Assembly (NCBI GenBank): GCA_002320665.1 | Contig: DCKO01000028.1 | Coordinates: 1 to 19,825, forward strand | DNA: 19,825 bases | Direction of reading: 5' to 3' | Source of the DNA: Micavibrio sp. UBA1672 | Lineage (GTDB): Bacteria > Pseudomonadota > Alphaproteobacteria > Micavibrionales > Micavibrionaceae | In this document: positions 7,662 through 15,159 of the stretch, one piece after another | How positions within the stretch are numbered: position 1 is the stretch's first letter | How the letters are laid out: every line of letters starts with the position of its first letter | Position numbers and translations under genes: made by a program | Notes under the pieces: generated by a model | Seen by the model: only the letters and a program-made list of their open reading frames with translations | Database searches by the model: none | Told to the model about the DNA's origin: nothing

Positions 7662-8717
7662 ATGTCTTTGAAGGACATCGGTGACGCGATTAGAAAACAT
7701 CAGATAAAGGTAGCATTTACTACGGCCTTGGCGGCGACAACAACTCTTGGAAATTTGGTCTATGCGCAAGATAGTAGTGTAAATGCGAGTTCAAACCCTA
7801 CAGAAATATCAGAACAGACTCCCGACAAGGTTGAATTGAATCCCAATCCGTTGAATATTAAGGATGAACATTGGGTTGCTATGAAGGGTGTTGCAGAGGC
7901 TGTAAAGCAGAATCCAAATCCTCAAGTTATTTACAGAGAAGTAATACTTGATGATAAAGGGGACAAAGACCCCAGTAACGACGAAATTGACAGACAAATA
8001 CGTACTTCAATTGTTCATCAGGGATTGCCTGATGAATATTGGCGTTTATCCCAAAGGCATCGTCCTCCTACAGCAGCTGGAAAGCCTGTAGTTCCAAATA
8101 TAACAACGCTGGATGATTATATTCAAAGGCTGGCTATCCAAAAAGGGGAAACTGGTGTTTATGTTGGGGTTATAGATGTTAGTGTTATGAGACCCAACAA
8201 ACGATTAACGGATTTTACTGAAAGGTTGCAAGATACAATAAATTTTCATAAGAAATTCAATGCAGGTAAGACTGCACCATTTATATCAGGTGTTTTTAAA
8301 ATTATTCCGAGTGGTAAAGAGTGGAAGTTGTTATCTGAAGCCCAAAAAGAGAATGGTATAATTCTTTATGTAAGGGGAACTCGTTTCGGTGATTTGAATA
8401 ATACGTTGCTTTCTACGGATGGTAGTGGTTTTAATTTTGATGAGATGCTAAAGAGCGTAACATTGGCGACCGGTATATATGTTGATGATGATGAGGTGTT
8501 GCGTAAGGTTGAGCATGTGTGGCGAGAGGGCTTAACTCATATGAATAACGCAGAATATGCGGCATATGTTCAGCAGGGACTAGAAGAACAAAATTCAGCA
8601 CAAAATGTTCAGGGTATCGAAACAGCCGGGGATGGGGGGGGCTCTGATAGCGGTAAGTCTGGTACCTCTTCTGCTCAGACTGAGGTTGAAGACTCTCTGG
8701 TTCCTAGTACTCTCTGA
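7662..8717 (+). CDS. Exported protein of unknown function (351 aa) with a C-terminal poly-G tract
   Basis: I cannot place this protein in a family. The N-terminus has basic residues (K4, R11, K12, K16), a moderately hydrophobic run 17-34 and a likely signal peptidase I site after VYA at 35. The mature protein starts with a Ser/Asn/Pro-rich stretch, then a mixed alpha/beta-looking region from about 130 to 300, and ends in a Gly/Ser-rich acidic tail from about 315. There are no cysteines. The start is firm: AGGTGG at 7652-7657 lies 4 bases before the ATG. A run of eight G (8634-8641) encodes part of the glycine tail; gain of one G brings a stop at once, loss of one G yields a different, hydrophobic tail. 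It converges with the gene at 8780-10288, 62 bases away, with no clear terminator between. Confidence 0.8.
   Translation: MSLKDIGDAIRKHQIKVAFTTALAATTTLGNLVYAQDSSVNASSNPTEISEQTPDKVELNPNPLNIKDEHWVAMKGVAEAVKQNPNPQVIYREVILDDKGDKDPSNDEIDRQIRTSIVHQGLPDEYWRLSQRHRPPTAAGKPVVPNITTLDDYIQRLAIQKGETGVYVGVIDVSVMRPNKRLTDFTERLQDTINFHKKFNAGKTAPFISGVFKIIPSGKEWKLLSEAQKENGIILYVRGTRFGDLNNTLLSTDGSGFNFDEMLKSVTLATGIYVDDDEVLRKVEHVWREGLTHMNNAEYAAYVQQGLEEQNSAQNVQGIETAGDGGGSDSGKSGTSSAQTEVEDSLVPSTL
8634..8641 (+). repeat. Poly-G tract (8 G) inside a coding region
   Basis: Eight consecutive G lie at codons 325-327 of the 351-aa exported protein. It is the longest G run I noticed in the window. Such runs slip during replication. 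In the present frame the protein continues for 24 more residues after the run. Confidence 0.8.
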
Positions 8718-8779
8718 TAGTATAAATTCTCAATTTTAGTGATGATAATAGTGTTGGTTTTATCAATACGGTTAAATTC

Positions 8780-10288
8780 TTATGCAATCTTTGGCAAGGC
8801 TATAATATCTGCGTTATCTTGTCCGCCGTAGATGGGCTGATTTGCAGGTTGTGCAGTTTCAGCCACAAGGCTGCGTTCTTGGAATGCACTGCTAATTTCC
8901 ATCGTTTTCCATTCACCAGGAGGAAGTAATGACGATTCTTCCGGCTGTTCAGTGGCTTCAATAGCTTCGGCTACGCTGTTATATGTGTCGTCTGATAGGC
9001 TTGAGAAAGATGCAAACTCTTCACCTTCGGTAATGGTTGAGATTGAAGCAAATCCATCATTATCTGACTCGCTGGCGGTTACAGAAGAAAAACCATCATC
9101 TGTAGATGCGTATGATGCGGAAGCAAATTCGTTATTGTCTGAATTGCTAGTTGAAGCAGAACTGAAGCCATCATCTGCCGAGGTGTATGATGTGGAGGCA
9201 AACCCGTCATCTGATGATGGGGGCGTAACTGATGCAAAGGCATCATTTTCTAATGAATTATTATGTGATACTGGTGCAAAACCCATAGAGGCTAGAATTT
9301 CATTTGTTGCTTCTTCTGGAGTTCTTTCATCTATTTCATAAGAAGGGCTGCAAGTTTCATCTGTTTCTGCGCATGCTCGGCTAAACGCATTTTGTGCTAT
9401 GGGGGCGCCCAATAAATTGGTTGTATCAATGTCTGCTGCTTGAGTTTGGGCTAACATAAAAACATTTTTATTGGCATTAGTGCTTTCTGCTCTATATTCC
9501 CGATCCTTTGCTTTTAAGTCCTCATCAAGTCGTTCGCGATCAATAGTGCCGTCTTCATTGATGTAGTCATCAAGGTCCATACCGTGAAGTTTGAGGTACT
9601 CTCTAAGCTTCTTTCTGTTTTCTACGCTGGAAGCGCTTGTATTATTTGTATCAAGGTCTTCATCTGTCAAGTTAGCAAGAAATTCACGGGCTTCCTTGAT
9701 TGATTCCAATAATTGTCTTGTAATATCACGTTCCCGAGCTCTGATATCCTCATTCAGGATAATTGCACTAAAGTCTTTATTAGCTCTTTTCTGCTGGATG
9801 ATATCAAGGCCACCCTGAGTGGCGTTGCTGCCTTTTATGTGCCCACCTTTTGCAACGATGTCTTGATCATCATGTCCACCGGATTCGTATAACTCAGGCG
9901 GTGTTGCTAAAGTCTCAACGGCATAATTATGAACAACGTTTTGGACGTAGTCCCGTTTTTCAGTTGTGTGCTCCAGATCAGGCATGCCGGCCAGAAGAGG
10001 ATTATGGTGTTCTTCCAGACCGTTCCTGTCGACGCCATCTTCTTCGTAATAGGGCTGATCCCACATATCATCATTGGCTGATGCAGTTAATTCGGATTCG
10101 TTATCCAGCTCAAGCTCTTGTCCTGTTGCTCTGGATTTAAATAGGTCTTGTACATGAGTTCTGGCAGAATCAATGGCACTTTGGATTTTGTCATTATGCG
10201 ACATATCGTCGAATGACGGAACTTCCGGAAAGCCATCCGCCCATTGTCCAAAATTTTGTAACGCTGTTACCAATCCCACTTTGTTCAC
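8780..10288 (-). CDS. Acidic repeat-containing protein of unknown function (about 502 aa)
   Basis: No known family is recognised. The protein is acidic and rich in Asp, Glu, Ser and Asn. The first 250 residues look partly structured, with a charged helical stretch around ENRKKLREYLKLHG. Residues about 347-433 hold seven degenerate 12-13 residue repeats of the form (D/N)-x-(G/E/A)-F-(A/S)-S, and the tail ends in a short hydrophobic DNADIIALPKIA. There is no signal peptide; export by a type I system through the C-terminus is conceivable but untested. The longest reading begins with GTG at 10303, which has no ribosome site; GTG at 10288 is preceded by GGGGGA at 7 bases and is preferred, and GTG at 10279 is also possible. 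It has a long 5' region (10304-10626) carrying phased repeats. Confidence 0.75.
   Translation of the reverse strand: MNKVGLVTALQNFGQWADGFPEVPSFDDMSHNDKIQSAIDSARTHVQDLFKSRATGQELELDNESELTASANDDMWDQPYYEEDGVDRNGLEEHHNPLLAGMPDLEHTTEKRDYVQNVVHNYAVETLATPPELYESGGHDDQDIVAKGGHIKGSNATQGGLDIIQQKRANKDFSAIILNEDIRARERDITRQLLESIKEAREFLANLTDEDLDTNNTSASSVENRKKLREYLKLHGMDLDDYINEDGTIDRERLDEDLKAKDREYRAESTNANKNVFMLAQTQAADIDTTNLLGAPIAQNAFSRACAETDETCSPSYEIDERTPEEATNEILASMGFAPVSHNNSLENDAFASVTPPSSDDGFASTSYTSADDGFSSASTSNSDNNEFASASYASTDDGFSSVTASESDNDGFASISTITEGEEFASFSSLSDDTYNSVAEAIEATEQPEESSLLPPGEWKTMEISSAFQERSLVAETAQPANQPIYGGQDNADIIALPKIA
8988..9250 (-). repeat. Seven degenerate 12-13 codon repeats
   Basis: Within the acidic protein, seven units begin with NDAFAS, DDGFAS, DDGFSS, NNEFAS, DDGFSS, NDGFAS and GEEFAS, each followed by a Ser/Thr-rich spacer. 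The units alternate between 12 and 13 residues. They are clearly related at protein level but diverged in DNA, so the array is not freshly expanded. The regular Phe in a Ser/Asp background suggests an unfolded tail with evenly spaced binding motifs. Confidence 0.75.
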
Positions 10289-10626
10289 TCTACTTTCCCC
10301 CACGAATAAACATTTAAGTGTATCGTGAAGAATAATCTATAAAAGTTAATATTATGGAAAGAAAAATGGGCGGACTTACACACTCAGTCTTAAATTTTTC
10401 CTTCTCCCTGTTCCAGTAATACGGCAATTCTTTGCTCTTATTAAAACTGGATACGAGTAGGAACATACGCTTTTTTTTTGTGCATTGCAAATTTTTTTTA
10501 AAAAATTATTAAATAGATATAAAAATGAATTAAGTATTTGTTTTGTATTTATTTTGCTTAATATTATGGAATGCATAAAATGTGCATAATAGTGCATAAT
10601 AGTGCATAAATATTTACATAATTTTG
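10289..10626. other. 338-bp AT-rich non-coding region
   Basis: No convincing gene is seen on either strand. The stretch lies upstream of the acidic repeat protein gene and just downstream of the ligase-like gene, both on the minus strand. It holds a run of nine T (10471-10479), a GGGAGAAGG-containing segment on the minus strand near 10395-10405, and the TGCATAA cluster at 10572-10609. An open frame crossing it on the minus strand has no suitable start and mostly overlaps the ligase gene out of frame. A small RNA cannot be excluded. Confidence 0.6.
10572..10609. repeat. Four phased TGCATAA repeats
   Basis: TGCATAA occurs at 10572-10578, 10583-10589, 10593-10599 and 10603-10609. The last three units sit in a 10-bp tandem (AGTGCATAAT), and the first is 11 bp away, so all face the same side of the helix. 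They share the half-site of the palindrome at 7578-7597. They lie about 300 bases upstream of the acidic repeat protein. A regulator binding array is inferred; replication iterons are not supported because no replication gene is near. Confidence 0.6.
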
Positions 10627-11865
10627 TTACTTTGATGCCTGATTTGATGATGCTGGCCTTAGAATAGCAAGAAGAGATGCTATAAAAAATAGCATTCCAA
10701 TCCACCAGCTTTGCCACATGCCATATCCGACGGCCATGACACTGAGTGTTGAAATAAAAACTGTAAGTATTAGTCGTGAATTCTCTGGATTTTCTTTTCT
10801 GGTCTTGTTTAAAAATACAGCAACAAGTATGGACCCCAGTATAGTTCCAATAGCACCAAACTCTATCCATATTTGAACGGCAAAGTTATGGGGATGAAGG
10901 ACAGATGTTCCTTTGTAGAAAAGTTCTCCGGCGTTAAAGTCATCAATATATCTTGTCGCCAAGATACCGTGACCATTGATAGGGTTGTTCAGCGCATAGC
11001 TGGTGACAAAGTTCCATATCTCCAATCGTTCTGCTGCGTAGCCTTCTTTTATCCATGGCAGGGTATTAATATCAACAACAACAGCATTGAACATAATTTT
11101 GACAATTAGAGGCGCTGTGATAATGGCGATGGTGATTAAGGCGGCTAGAACTTTATAGGTTATTTTGTGTTTATAGGGCAGACCATAATACGTGATAATG
11201 CCCATAATAAAAGCAAGTTGCGCGGACTGGCTTTGTGTAAGGGCCAGCATGGATAGTGCTAAAATCCAATAGATCATTGTGGCTTGGTTCTTTTGTTTTG
11301 CTTCTAATGCGGAACTTTGGATAATTCGAAGCATAGGGAAGAATAGTAAAACCATAAAGACGATACCGCGATTCATGACCGATGTATTTGTGTCTCGGTT
11401 TCCTATGGCATCATGGCTCAGGCGGTAGAGTTGCAGATCAAAGCTAAGCTCTAGAATACATAAAAACATGGTTGCGCCTGTGGCTAGTGGTAAAAGTAGC
11501 AAGGCAGGGTGGTTTTCAAGCTTAAGCGTTGAGAAGCTGGCATATAGGATAAGGCCGCCAATAAATATACCGGCAATTTTGAGGACTTTATCATATAGCT
11601 CCGGCGCGAAATTCGACCAAAAGATGCTGGCTGTGGCGAGTGTAATGATCGCAAGTAAGCTCAGGCCCAGTGTTTTGGGAATTTTTGGTGTCTCTTGTTG
11701 GCCAATGTGGCAGTAAATAAGAGCACCAATGCCGATCAAAAATGGAAACCAGCCTAGAATTCTGGGGAATTCAAGGGAGAACAGAATCATTAGAGCTGTC
11801 GTGCCCATTAGAAGCCACGGGGCTAATTTTGTATCGCTTTCTGTCATGGAAATCGTGTTCATCAT
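10627..11865 (-). CDS. O-antigen ligase / polymerase family membrane protein
   Basis: This polytopic inner-membrane protein of about 412 residues resembles the Wzy_C/WaaL family, which joins or polymerises lipid-linked glycans at the periplasmic face. About ten to twelve hydrophobic segments are visible. A large periplasmic loop in the C-terminal half contains RLEIWNF, the NPINGHGILA segment and HPHN at residues 324-327, followed by IWIEFGAIGTILG, a pattern typical of the family. Ligase and polymerase cannot be told apart by sequence alone. The start is uncertain: the longest frame begins with TTG at 11892 without a ribosome site; I chose the ATG at 11865, and ATG at 11847 is equally possible. 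It diverges from the ECF sigma gene. Together with ugd and the PAPS genes it points to surface polysaccharide assembly. Confidence 0.82.
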   Translation of the reverse strand: MMNTISMTESDTKLAPWLLMGTTALMILFSLEFPRILGWFPFLIGIGALIYCHIGQQETPKIPKTLGLSLLAIITLATASIFWSNFAPELYDKVLKIAGIFIGGLILYASFSTLKLENHPALLLLPLATGATMFLCILELSFDLQLYRLSHDAIGNRDTNTSVMNRGIVFMVLLFFPMLRIIQSSALEAKQKNQATMIYWILALSMLALTQSQSAQLAFIMGIITYYGLPYKHKITYKVLAALITIAIITAPLIVKIMFNAVVVDINTLPWIKEGYAAERLEIWNFVTSYALNNPINGHGILATRYIDDFNAGELFYKGTSVLHPHNFAVQIWIEFGAIGTILGSILVAVFLNKTRKENPENSRLILTVFISTLSVMAVGYGMWQSWWIGMLFFIASLLAILRPASSNQASK

Positions 11866-11962
11866 AGAAGCTGTATCAGAGTTTTTAGACAAATATCAGA
11901 GAAAATCTGGAAAAATAAAAAAAATTCCAAGATTTTATCTGTTCGTGTCGTCTTATCTTTGT

Positions 11963-11979
11963 AAACTGGTGCACAGTTT
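11963..11979. promoter_or_regulatory. Dyad in the ECF sigma factor leader
   Basis: AAACTG (11963-11968) and CAGTTT (11974-11979) form 6-bp inverted arms around GTGCA, 22 bases before the sigma gene start and in the gap shared with the divergent ligase-like gene. It may be an operator for autoregulation or a small hairpin over the leader. I could not find a confident ECF-type -35/-10 pair here. Confidence 0.3.
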
Positions 11980-12001
11980 CAATAGTGGTAAAGAAGATTA
12001 T

Positions 12002-12541
12002 ATGCCCGAGGCAGAAACGCAAGACCTGATTAAACGCGCACAAAGCGGGAATGCTGATGCTTTCGAGGCATTGGTGAATATATATTATGAGGCGATGTTC
12101 AAGATGGCATTTAAATGGTGTGGAAATCAAAGGGATGCAGAGGATATTACGCAAGAATCGTGTATCAAGCTGGCACGCGGGATTGGAAGCTATAAAGGCG
12201 ATTCGGCTTTTACGAGTTGGCTTTACCGCCTTGTGATTAACACCGCCAAAGACTGGGTAAAGGCACAAGGGCGGCATGATCATGGCGGGGAGCAGGTTTT
12301 GGAGACTATGCCCGCCAAGGATAATGCCGAGGAGAATATGTATGCCTCGCAGGTCTGGGCAGAAGTTCATAAACTCCCCGAGGTCGAGAAAGAATCGCTG
12401 TTGCTGGTGATGGCGCAGGGGCTATCGCATAAAGAGGCGGCTAAGCTCTGCGGGGTAAAGGAAAGCACGATTTCATGGCGAATCCATGAGGCGCGTAAGA
12501 AATTGGCAGAAATATTCGGAAAGGAGCGGAAACATGGATGA
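12002..12541 (+). CDS. ECF-type RNA polymerase sigma factor
   Basis: The 179-residue protein is a two-domain extracytoplasmic-function sigma-70 factor. Region 2 spans about 21-90, with the core-binding stretch RDAEDITQESCIKLARGI and the -10 recognition segment around SYKGDSAFTSWLYRLVINTAKDW. Region 4 spans about 125-172, with LPEVEKESLLLVMAQGLSHKEAA and the helix-turn-helix GVKESTISWRIHEARKKL. The frame is open far upstream, but the ATG at 12002 starts a family-like N-terminus and follows AAGAAG at 11991-11996. The gene overlaps the downstream vWA protein by 8 bases, so the two are translated together and probably act together. The target promoters are unknown. Confidence 0.92.
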   Translation: MPEAETQDLIKRAQSGNADAFEALVNIYYEAMFKMAFKWCGNQRDAEDITQESCIKLARGIGSYKGDSAFTSWLYRLVINTAKDWVKAQGRHDHGGEQVLETMPAKDNAEENMYASQVWAEVHKLPEVEKESLLLVMAQGLSHKEAAKLCGVKESTISWRIHEARKKLAEIFGKERKHG

Positions 12542-15074
12542 GAAAAAACTAAAAGAAATTCTGTCCGAAGATATTGCTCCGAAGGCCGATGATAATGCGC
12601 GCAAACGTGCGGTTAATCTGGCTGTGGCGGAGTTTAAAGCGCAGGAAATTGAAAAAAATAAAAAAACTTCCCAAGGAAATTCGTTGTTCGCTCGTCTTAT
12701 AGGCAAATCCAATGCTTATGAGAGGAGAAAACCACCAATGAAACAACGTAATACATTTTTAGCAGGAACAGCTCTGGCGTCTATGGCGGCTGTCCTTGTT
12801 GTGGGTACGGTTGTGACCCAAAAGACTTATGACATTACCAAAATGCCGGAAGGTGCAGGAGGGCAAGCAGCGCAGTTGCAATCTGTGGAATTTAAGACAG
12901 ATGAAGCTGCGCCTTCTTTTATTAAATCAGCGGATATGAGTGAAGAGGATTTTGAGCGCGCAGTGATGTACGGAACAAGTGCTATGCCGCAGGCATTAGA
13001 TCCGAATGAGGCTAATATTTTGCCTGATTATGATGAAGAGTCTTATGCCGTTGAAGGTAAGGATGAAGAAATTCTAGAGCGCGCAGTTCAGACAGGGGGG
13101 AGTGCTATTCCTGTGCCGATTGAAGCGCCGGAAGAGCGTTTGAGAATGCCGGATGAAGCACAAGGAGAAGAAGGTCCTTTGACACGGTGGCGTAATCTTC
13201 AAGATGAGCGTGTAGAGCGTGAAATGGTTGCAAGGCAATCGGGAGAAGGTGTGCCAAGTAAAGATGATAGAGGTAACTTGGCTGATGCGGAGGAACCTTT
13301 GCATAAATGGCGCCGCATTCAGGAAGAGCGTCCTGAAAAGAAAATGACGCAGAGGCAAGAGATTATAAGCATTACGCCTTTAGGGGAAGATGAACAAGTG
13401 GCGCAAGCTTCCGTTGCCAATGAGTCTGTGGCTGAAAACATTGCTAAACCACAACGTAGTTTATTAGGTAGTTTGTTTGGTAGTGCAAAGGACAATGCTG
13501 CTGAAGGTGATGCTGTGGCAGGACGTTCGGCGCCGCTCTTTAATAAGCCATCAACCGAGAAGGTTATTGCGCCTGCGCCCGATATAATGCCGCCTGTCTA
13601 TCAGGATCAAAATCGTGATAAATTTGAGGAGGCCAAGCCTAGCCCGTTCAAAATGGTTGCCGAAGAGCCTGTTTCGACATTCTCCAGTGATGTGGATACG
13701 GCGAGTTACAGCTTTGTGCGTAAACAGCTCAATATGGGGCGTTTGCCGGATCGTGACGCGGTGCGTGTTGAGGAAATGGTGAATTACTTTGATTATGCCT
13801 ATCCTCATGCAACCGATAAGGCCGCGCCGTTCAAGCCGACTGTGGTGATTATGGATAGCCCTTGGGCGGAAGGCAAAAAGCTGATGCATATTGGCGTGAA
13901 AGGCTATGAGATCAATGAAAAGCCGCGTAGCAATCTTGTGTTCTTGCTGGATACGTCGGGGTCTATGAACGCACCGGATAAGTTGCCGCTGGTGAAATCT
14001 TCGATGAAGATGTTGCTCGATAGTCTAAATCCCGATGATACGGTGGCGATTGCGGTTTATGCGGGATCGGCGGGAACTGTGTTAGAGCCAACAAAGGTGC
14101 GCGAGCGCAGCAAGATATTTAATGCGCTGGATCGTTTGGGTGCTGGCGGGTCAACGGCTGGTGCGGCTGGGCTTAAGCTGGCATATCAACTCGCCGAGCA
14201 GAATTTCGATCAGGAGGCTGTGAACCGCGTGATCTTGGCAACCGATGGTGATTTCAATGTCGGGATGAGCAATCACGAGGATTTGAAAGAGTATATCGAG
14301 GAAAAACGAGATAATGGCGTGTATCTTTCGGTGCTGGGCTTTGGGTCAGGTAATCTGAATGATCAGCTTATGCAGGCTCTGGCGCAAAATGGAAACGGCG
14401 TTGCGGCGTATATTGATAATCTTAATGAAGCGCGCAAAGTTCTGGTCGAGGAAGCGACATCTTCGCTTTTCCCGATTGCCAAGGATGTGAAGTTCCAGGT
14501 CGAGTTCAACCCGAATACAGTCGCCGAATATCGCTTGATCGGTTATGAAACACGCGCTCTGAAGCGTGAGGATTTCAATAATGACAAGGTGGATGCCGGC
14601 GATATCGGAGCAGGGCACACCGTAACGGCGATCTATGAGTTTGTTCCGGTTGGAAGTTCTGCTGTGAGTGTTGATCCGCTTCGTTATGGCGCTAAGAAAC
14701 CTGCGGCGGAGACTGATATTCCAGAAGGCAATGCGCAGGAATATGCGTATCTAAAGATGCGCTATAAGTTGCCAAGCGAGAGCAAGAGCAAGCTGATCAC
14801 GACGCCTGTGGGTGTTGGCGGCGGCGCAGATGTCTATGACTTCACGAATACGAAGTATGATCTGACGACGACTGTGAATGATTTGCAACGTGAGGCGCTG
14901 TTTGCTTCGGCTGTGGCGGGCTTTGGTCAAATCTTGAAGCATGATAATAATCTCGGTGATTTGACGATGGATGATGTCATCAAAATGGCGCAGATCGGGA
15001 AAGGTGATGATCCCTTTGGCTACCGCGCCGAGTTTATTCAGTTGGTGCGTCTTGCTAAGACATTTAAAAGGTAA
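12534..15074 (+). CDS. Membrane-anchored YfbK-like von Willebrand factor A protein coupled to the ECF sigma factor
   Basis: This 846-residue protein starts at 12534 behind AAGGAG (12521-12526). Residues 1-68 are hydrophilic and probably cytoplasmic, like the short N-terminal part of an anti-sigma factor but without a zinc motif. One membrane helix follows (about 75-95). Next comes a long Glu/Pro-rich linker with two internal duplications (139-152 with 180-193; 215-235 with 255-275). From about 377 a vWA N-terminal domain begins (VSTFSSDVDTASYSFVR), then the VWA domain with a complete metal site (DTSGSM at 473-478, the GGSTAG segment and ATDGDFNVG), and a C-terminal DUF3520 region to the end. 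YfbK-type proteins are known next to ECF sigma genes in several proteobacteria. A sensor or anti-sigma role is inferred from coupling and topology, not shown. Confidence 0.88.
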   Translation: MDEKKLKEILSEDIAPKADDNARKRAVNLAVAEFKAQEIEKNKKTSQGNSLFARLIGKSNAYERRKPPMKQRNTFLAGTALASMAAVLVVGTVVTQKTYDITKMPEGAGGQAAQLQSVEFKTDEAAPSFIKSADMSEEDFERAVMYGTSAMPQALDPNEANILPDYDEESYAVEGKDEEILERAVQTGGSAIPVPIEAPEERLRMPDEAQGEEGPLTRWRNLQDERVEREMVARQSGEGVPSKDDRGNLADAEEPLHKWRRIQEERPEKKMTQRQEIISITPLGEDEQVAQASVANESVAENIAKPQRSLLGSLFGSAKDNAAEGDAVAGRSAPLFNKPSTEKVIAPAPDIMPPVYQDQNRDKFEEAKPSPFKMVAEEPVSTFSSDVDTASYSFVRKQLNMGRLPDRDAVRVEEMVNYFDYAYPHATDKAAPFKPTVVIMDSPWAEGKKLMHIGVKGYEINEKPRSNLVFLLDTSGSMNAPDKLPLVKSSMKMLLDSLNPDDTVAIAVYAGSAGTVLEPTKVRERSKIFNALDRLGAGGSTAGAAGLKLAYQLAEQNFDQEAVNRVILATDGDFNVGMSNHEDLKEYIEEKRDNGVYLSVLGFGSGNLNDQLMQALAQNGNGVAAYIDNLNEARKVLVEEATSSLFPIAKDVKFQVEFNPNTVAEYRLIGYETRALKREDFNNDKVDAGDIGAGHTVTAIYEFVPVGSSAVSVDPLRYGAKKPAAETDIPEGNAQEYAYLKMRYKLPSESKSKLITTPVGVGGGADVYDFTNTKYDLTTTVNDLQREALFASAVAGFGQILKHDNNLGDLTMDDVIKMAQIGKGDDPFGYRAEFIQLVRLAKTFKR
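12722..12740 (+). promoter_or_regulatory. Possible internal translation start in the vWA protein gene
   Basis: GAGGAG at 12722-12727 precedes an in-frame ATG at 12738 by 10 bases. Starting there would give MKQRNTFLAG followed by the hydrophobic segment, which looks like an ordinary signal peptide. A shorter form without the cytoplasmic part could thus be made. The spacing is long and the purine run may be coincidental. Confidence 0.25.
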
Positions 15075-15081
15075 TATCCGA

Positions 15082-15150
15082 TGTCATCCCGAGCAAAGTC
15101 GAGGGATCTTAAAAAGATTCCTCCATGCGCTTCGCTTAGTCGGAATGACA
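15082..15150. repeat. Nested palindromic intergenic repeat (REP/MITE-like)
   Basis: The outer arms TGTCATCCCGA (15082-15092) and TCGGAATGACA (15140-15150) pair over 11 bases with one G-T. Inside, GAGGGATCTT (15101-15110) and AAGATTCCTC (15114-15123) pair over 10 bases with one G-T around AAA. Elements with TGTCATnCCGA ends are common as dispersed intergenic repeats in many bacteria. It lies just after the vWA gene stop and before the shared terminator. No second copy occurs in this window. Confidence 0.7.
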
Positions 15151-15159
15151 AAGGAGAAG

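Noticed and set aside
8952..9341. 129-codon plus-strand frame opposite the acidic repeat protein
   Set aside because: It is a mirror of the Ser/Asp-rich repeat coding region; biased codons keep the opposite strand open. No ribosome site was seen.
10572..10609. Tandem repeats considered as a CRISPR array or replication iterons
   Set aside because: The units are only 7-10 bp with no spacers, and no cas or replication initiator gene is nearby.
10376..10870. 164-codon minus-strand frame overlapping the ligase-like gene
   Set aside because: It runs out of frame through the ligase-like coding region, and its non-overlapping part has no start codon with a ribosome site; composition looks like an antisense-frame artefact.
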